Origin: CBFDBT01 sp965603115 | Lineage (GTDB): Bacteria > Pseudomonadota > Alphaproteobacteria > Sphingomonadales > Kordiimonadaceae | DNA length: 16,823 bases | Reading direction: 5' to 3' | NCBI GenBank assembly: GCA_965603115.1 | Contig: CBFDBT010000039.1 | Coordinates: forward strand, 1 to 16,823 | Shown here: positions 15,247 through 16,823 of the stretch, in pieces | Layout: the number at the start of each line of letters is the position of its first letter | Position numbering within the stretch: the stretch's first letter is position 1 | Made by a program: the position numbers and the translations under genes | Notes under the pieces: generated by a model | What the model saw: the letters and a program-made list of their open reading frames with translations, nothing else | Told to the model about the DNA's origin: nothing | Database searches by the model: none

Positions 15247-15618
15247 TTAATTGAGCGTATCCATTAGTCGAATGGCGTCAACACCAACGATTGCCGCGCC
15301 CTCGTTGAATTGCTCACGAACGATATCATGATCATCTAAAAATTGCAGAACAAAAAACGCATCCGATTGCCAAGCTATTTTAGCATCTAACTTAAGATTA
15401 TATCTAGGAATTTCGACAATACCACTAATGCCGTCTTTGAAAGGAATATCTAATTTAATTCTCATCCCGCCTACTGACAAATTCCTTATTTGGCATGAAA
15501 ATTTATGACCGTTAATATGGATAAAAGCAGGCCACAGTACGCTCTTGCGTTTTAAAACCCGACCGTGGTCCGGATAAAATAAATTATCTTGTGTGTCTTG
15601 ATTTTGATTATTTGACAA
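15247..15618 (-). CDS. PilZ-domain protein (probable c-di-GMP receptor)
   Basis: A protein of about 123 residues made almost wholly of a PilZ domain. Both c-di-GMP contact motifs are present: RVLKR (RxxxR, residues 20-24) and NLSVGG (NxSxxG, 46-51), followed by the usual beta strands (MRIKLDIPF, GIVEIPRYNL, AKIAWQSDAFFVLQF). The start is uncertain. A TTG at 15618 has GGGGGAGG upstream at a 9-nt spacing and is preferred; a TTG at 15642 would add eight residues. It lies upstream of the deacetylase with an 89-nt gap, which suggests c-di-GMP control of polysaccharide output or type I secretion; this is inference from position. Confidence 0.78.
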   Translation of the reverse strand: MSNNQNQDTQDNLFYPDHGRVLKRKSVLWPAFIHINGHKFSCQIRNLSVGGMRIKLDIPFKDGISGIVEIPRYNLKLDAKIAWQSDAFFVLQFLDDHDIVREQFNEGAAIVGVDAIRLMDTLN

Positions 15619-15726
15619 TTTATCGATCCTCCCCCGAAGCAACCAACACCCCCCGATAATTGGCCATTATTGTAAGAGGCTATAATTTCATACAATATAC
15701 TATAAATCTACCAAAAATTTGAAATG

Positions 15727-15735
15727 TGTGGATAA
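15727..15735 (-). promoter_or_regulatory. Consensus DnaA-box sequence
   Basis: TTATCCACA on the minus strand equals the DnaA-box consensus and lies in the gene-free stretch upstream of the PilZ gene, 13 nt from the palindrome at 15749-15766. It is single. The same 9-mer also occurs by chance inside rpoD, so it is weak evidence for DnaA control. Confidence 0.25.
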
Positions 15736-15748
15736 GCTTTGGAACCCT

Positions 15749-15766
15749 ATATGATAATTATCATAT
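15749..15766. promoter_or_regulatory. 18-bp perfect palindrome, operator-like
   Basis: ATATGATAATTATCATAT is a perfect palindrome between the hlyD stop and the PilZ gene. There is no T-run beside it, so it fits a dimeric repressor site better than a terminator. The GATAATTATC core loosely resembles Fur-type boxes, but no full match is present. The regulator is unknown. Confidence 0.4.
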
Positions 15767-15778
15767 TTGCGTCTTGTC

Positions 15779-16823
15779 TTATTTTTCATGCATAGCATTG
15801 CGCACAGTTTGCAAGAGTGGGTCTAGTAAATAGCCTATGATTGGGCGCTTTGCGGTTGTAATAACGACCTGCGCAGGCATGCCGGGCTTGAGAACTTTAT
15901 TACCTAAATGTGCAAAAGCTATCTCCTGCAATTGGATCTGTACTGGATAATAGGAAAGCCCAGTTTGCTTGTCGACGACAACGTCTGGAGATATATAAGA
16001 GACTACGCCTTCAAGGGTAGGTGCTGTTCTGCTATTAAATGCAAGTATAGTTATACGTGCCGGTAGGCCCTTAGTAATTGAGGCGCTGTCGGCCGGATTT
16101 AAGCGCGCTGAAATAACCAGATGTGTATTTTCGGGCACTAAGGATGCAACAGTAGCACCAGAGGCGACAACTTCGCCCGCTTTTTGGACTTGCATATTCA
16201 TAACCACGCCCGCGTGAGACGCGCGCACCTTAGTTCGCTCGAGCTTGTCATGCGCTAATGCCAGAAGACCAGCAGCTTGTTGATAGTTCACATTGATTTC
16301 CTGTAGCTGGCTATTCACTTCATCATAGAAAGCGGCATTATATTTCTTATGCGCGACAATCGCATTATCAACTTGGATTTCAGCATTGCTAATTTGGCTC
16401 ATAAAACGAAACTTTTCGCCTTCATAGCTTTCTTTTTGACGCTTCAAGGCCAAAACTCTGGACTGAGTTGCATAGCCCTTATCATAGAGACCAGAAGTGT
16501 CTGTAATTTCTTTGATGATAAGTGATAACTGCTCTTCAACTCTGGCTAATTGCTCCCGCCCATTGCCGAGAATTTTCTTCATGCTGCTTATCTGGCTAAG
16601 GAGAGCATCAGTTTCTTTATTAAAAACCCCTTGTCTTGATTGGAAAATAGCCTTTTCAAGTTCGAGGATGTCTTTGATGGAGTCATCAGAAAGAGAAGGA
16701 TAATCATAAGTAGGAAAATCTAGTTTGGGGATATTATTCTTCTCTGAAACCAGCCTATGCCGTCTTGCTTCTAGGCTTAGCATTTGTGAGACAGCATATC
16801 CTTTGTCGGCAAGAGCTGAAATA
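15779..16823 (-). CDS. HlyD-family membrane fusion protein, type I secretion (partial)
   Basis: The frame runs off the right edge, so the N terminus is missing; 348 codons are visible. It is the periplasmic adaptor that joins an ABC exporter to a TolC-like outer-membrane channel. Two coiled-coil hairpin signatures occur: ALADKGYAVSQMLSLEARRH at the window edge and LYDKGYATQSRVLALKRQKE, the HlyD (L)xxKGxxxxxxxLxLxR pattern. The lipoyl half-motif TKVRASHAGVVMNMQVQKAGEVV and the beta-barrel part follow. The C terminus (LKPGMPAQVVITTAKRPIIGYLLDPLLQTV) is typical of PrtE/HlyD proteins. An internal ATG at 16783 is not the true start, since the frame and the family pattern continue upstream. The ABC exporter gene probably lies outside the window. 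Confidence 0.92.
   Translation of the reverse strand, partial: ISALADKGYAVSQMLSLEARRHRLVSEKNNIPKLDFPTYDYPSLSDDSIKDILELEKAIFQSRQGVFNKETDALLSQISSMKKILGNGREQLARVEEQLSLIIKEITDTSGLYDKGYATQSRVLALKRQKESYEGEKFRFMSQISNAEIQVDNAIVAHKKYNAAFYDEVNSQLQEINVNYQQAAGLLALAHDKLERTKVRASHAGVVMNMQVQKAGEVVASGATVASLVPENTHLVISARLNPADSASITKGLPARITILAFNSRTAPTLEGVVSYISPDVVVDKQTGLSYYPVQIQLQEIAFAHLGNKVLKPGMPAQVVITTAKRPIIGYLLDPLLQTVRNAMHEK

Noticed and set aside
1..16823. CRISPR array, rRNA, insertion sequences or a known defence system
   Set aside because: No regularly spaced repeats, no rRNA-like stretch, no transposase and no defence-protein motifs were seen.

Overview
The window looks like chromosomal DNA of an alphaproteobacterium. 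The core block carA (divergent) / yqeY-dnaG-rpoD is a typical alphaproteobacterial arrangement. The RpoD has the long form with an acidic insert, there are GANTC (CcrM-type) sites in the rpoD promoter, and the polysaccharide enzymes are of alphaproteobacterial type. Base composition is moderate to A+T-rich by eye. Genus cannot be fixed; a marine lineage is only a guess.

Layout. (1) 1-5703 is housekeeping: the 5' part of carA on the minus strand, then yqeY, dnaG and rpoD on the plus strand, closed by a very strong intrinsic terminator. A palindromic repeat lies between yqeY and dnaG. (2) 5704-6862 holds a dense array of small hairpins, a PspB-like small membrane protein, a GNAT acetyltransferase of the SSAT-like type and a tRNA with a CAT anticodon, most likely tRNA-Ile2. 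(3) 6863-8692 is A+T-rich accessory DNA with one tyrosine recombinase and long non-coding flanks. A 13-bp direct repeat lies on each side of the recombinase, and each copy runs into a hairpin. (4) 8693-12044 is a tight dTDP-L-rhamnose operon, rfbBACD. It is followed by a nucleotide-sugar dehydrogenase gene (TviB/WbpO type) interrupted by one in-frame TAA. (5) 13455-16823, on the minus strand and convergent with the rhamnose genes, holds an HlyD-type membrane fusion protein (partial), a PilZ-domain protein, a NodB-like polysaccharide deacetylase and a split PssD/PssE (Alg14/Alg13-like) glycosyltransferase.

How the genes fit together. The right half reads as a surface or exopolysaccharide locus placed downstream of a tRNA/integrase junction. 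RfbA, B, C and D make dTDP-L-rhamnose. The dehydrogenase would make a UDP-N-acetylhexosaminuronic acid if intact. PssD/PssE transfers a sugar to a lipid-linked or growing chain, the deacetylase trims N-acetyl groups, and the PilZ protein suggests c-di-GMP control. The HlyD protein belongs to a type I secretion system whose other genes lie outside the window.

I do not see a clearly new multi-gene system. The best leads are the clustered GANTC sites in the rpoD promoter, the direct repeats around the lone integrase, the hairpin array after rpoD, and the single nonsense codon in the dehydrogenase.
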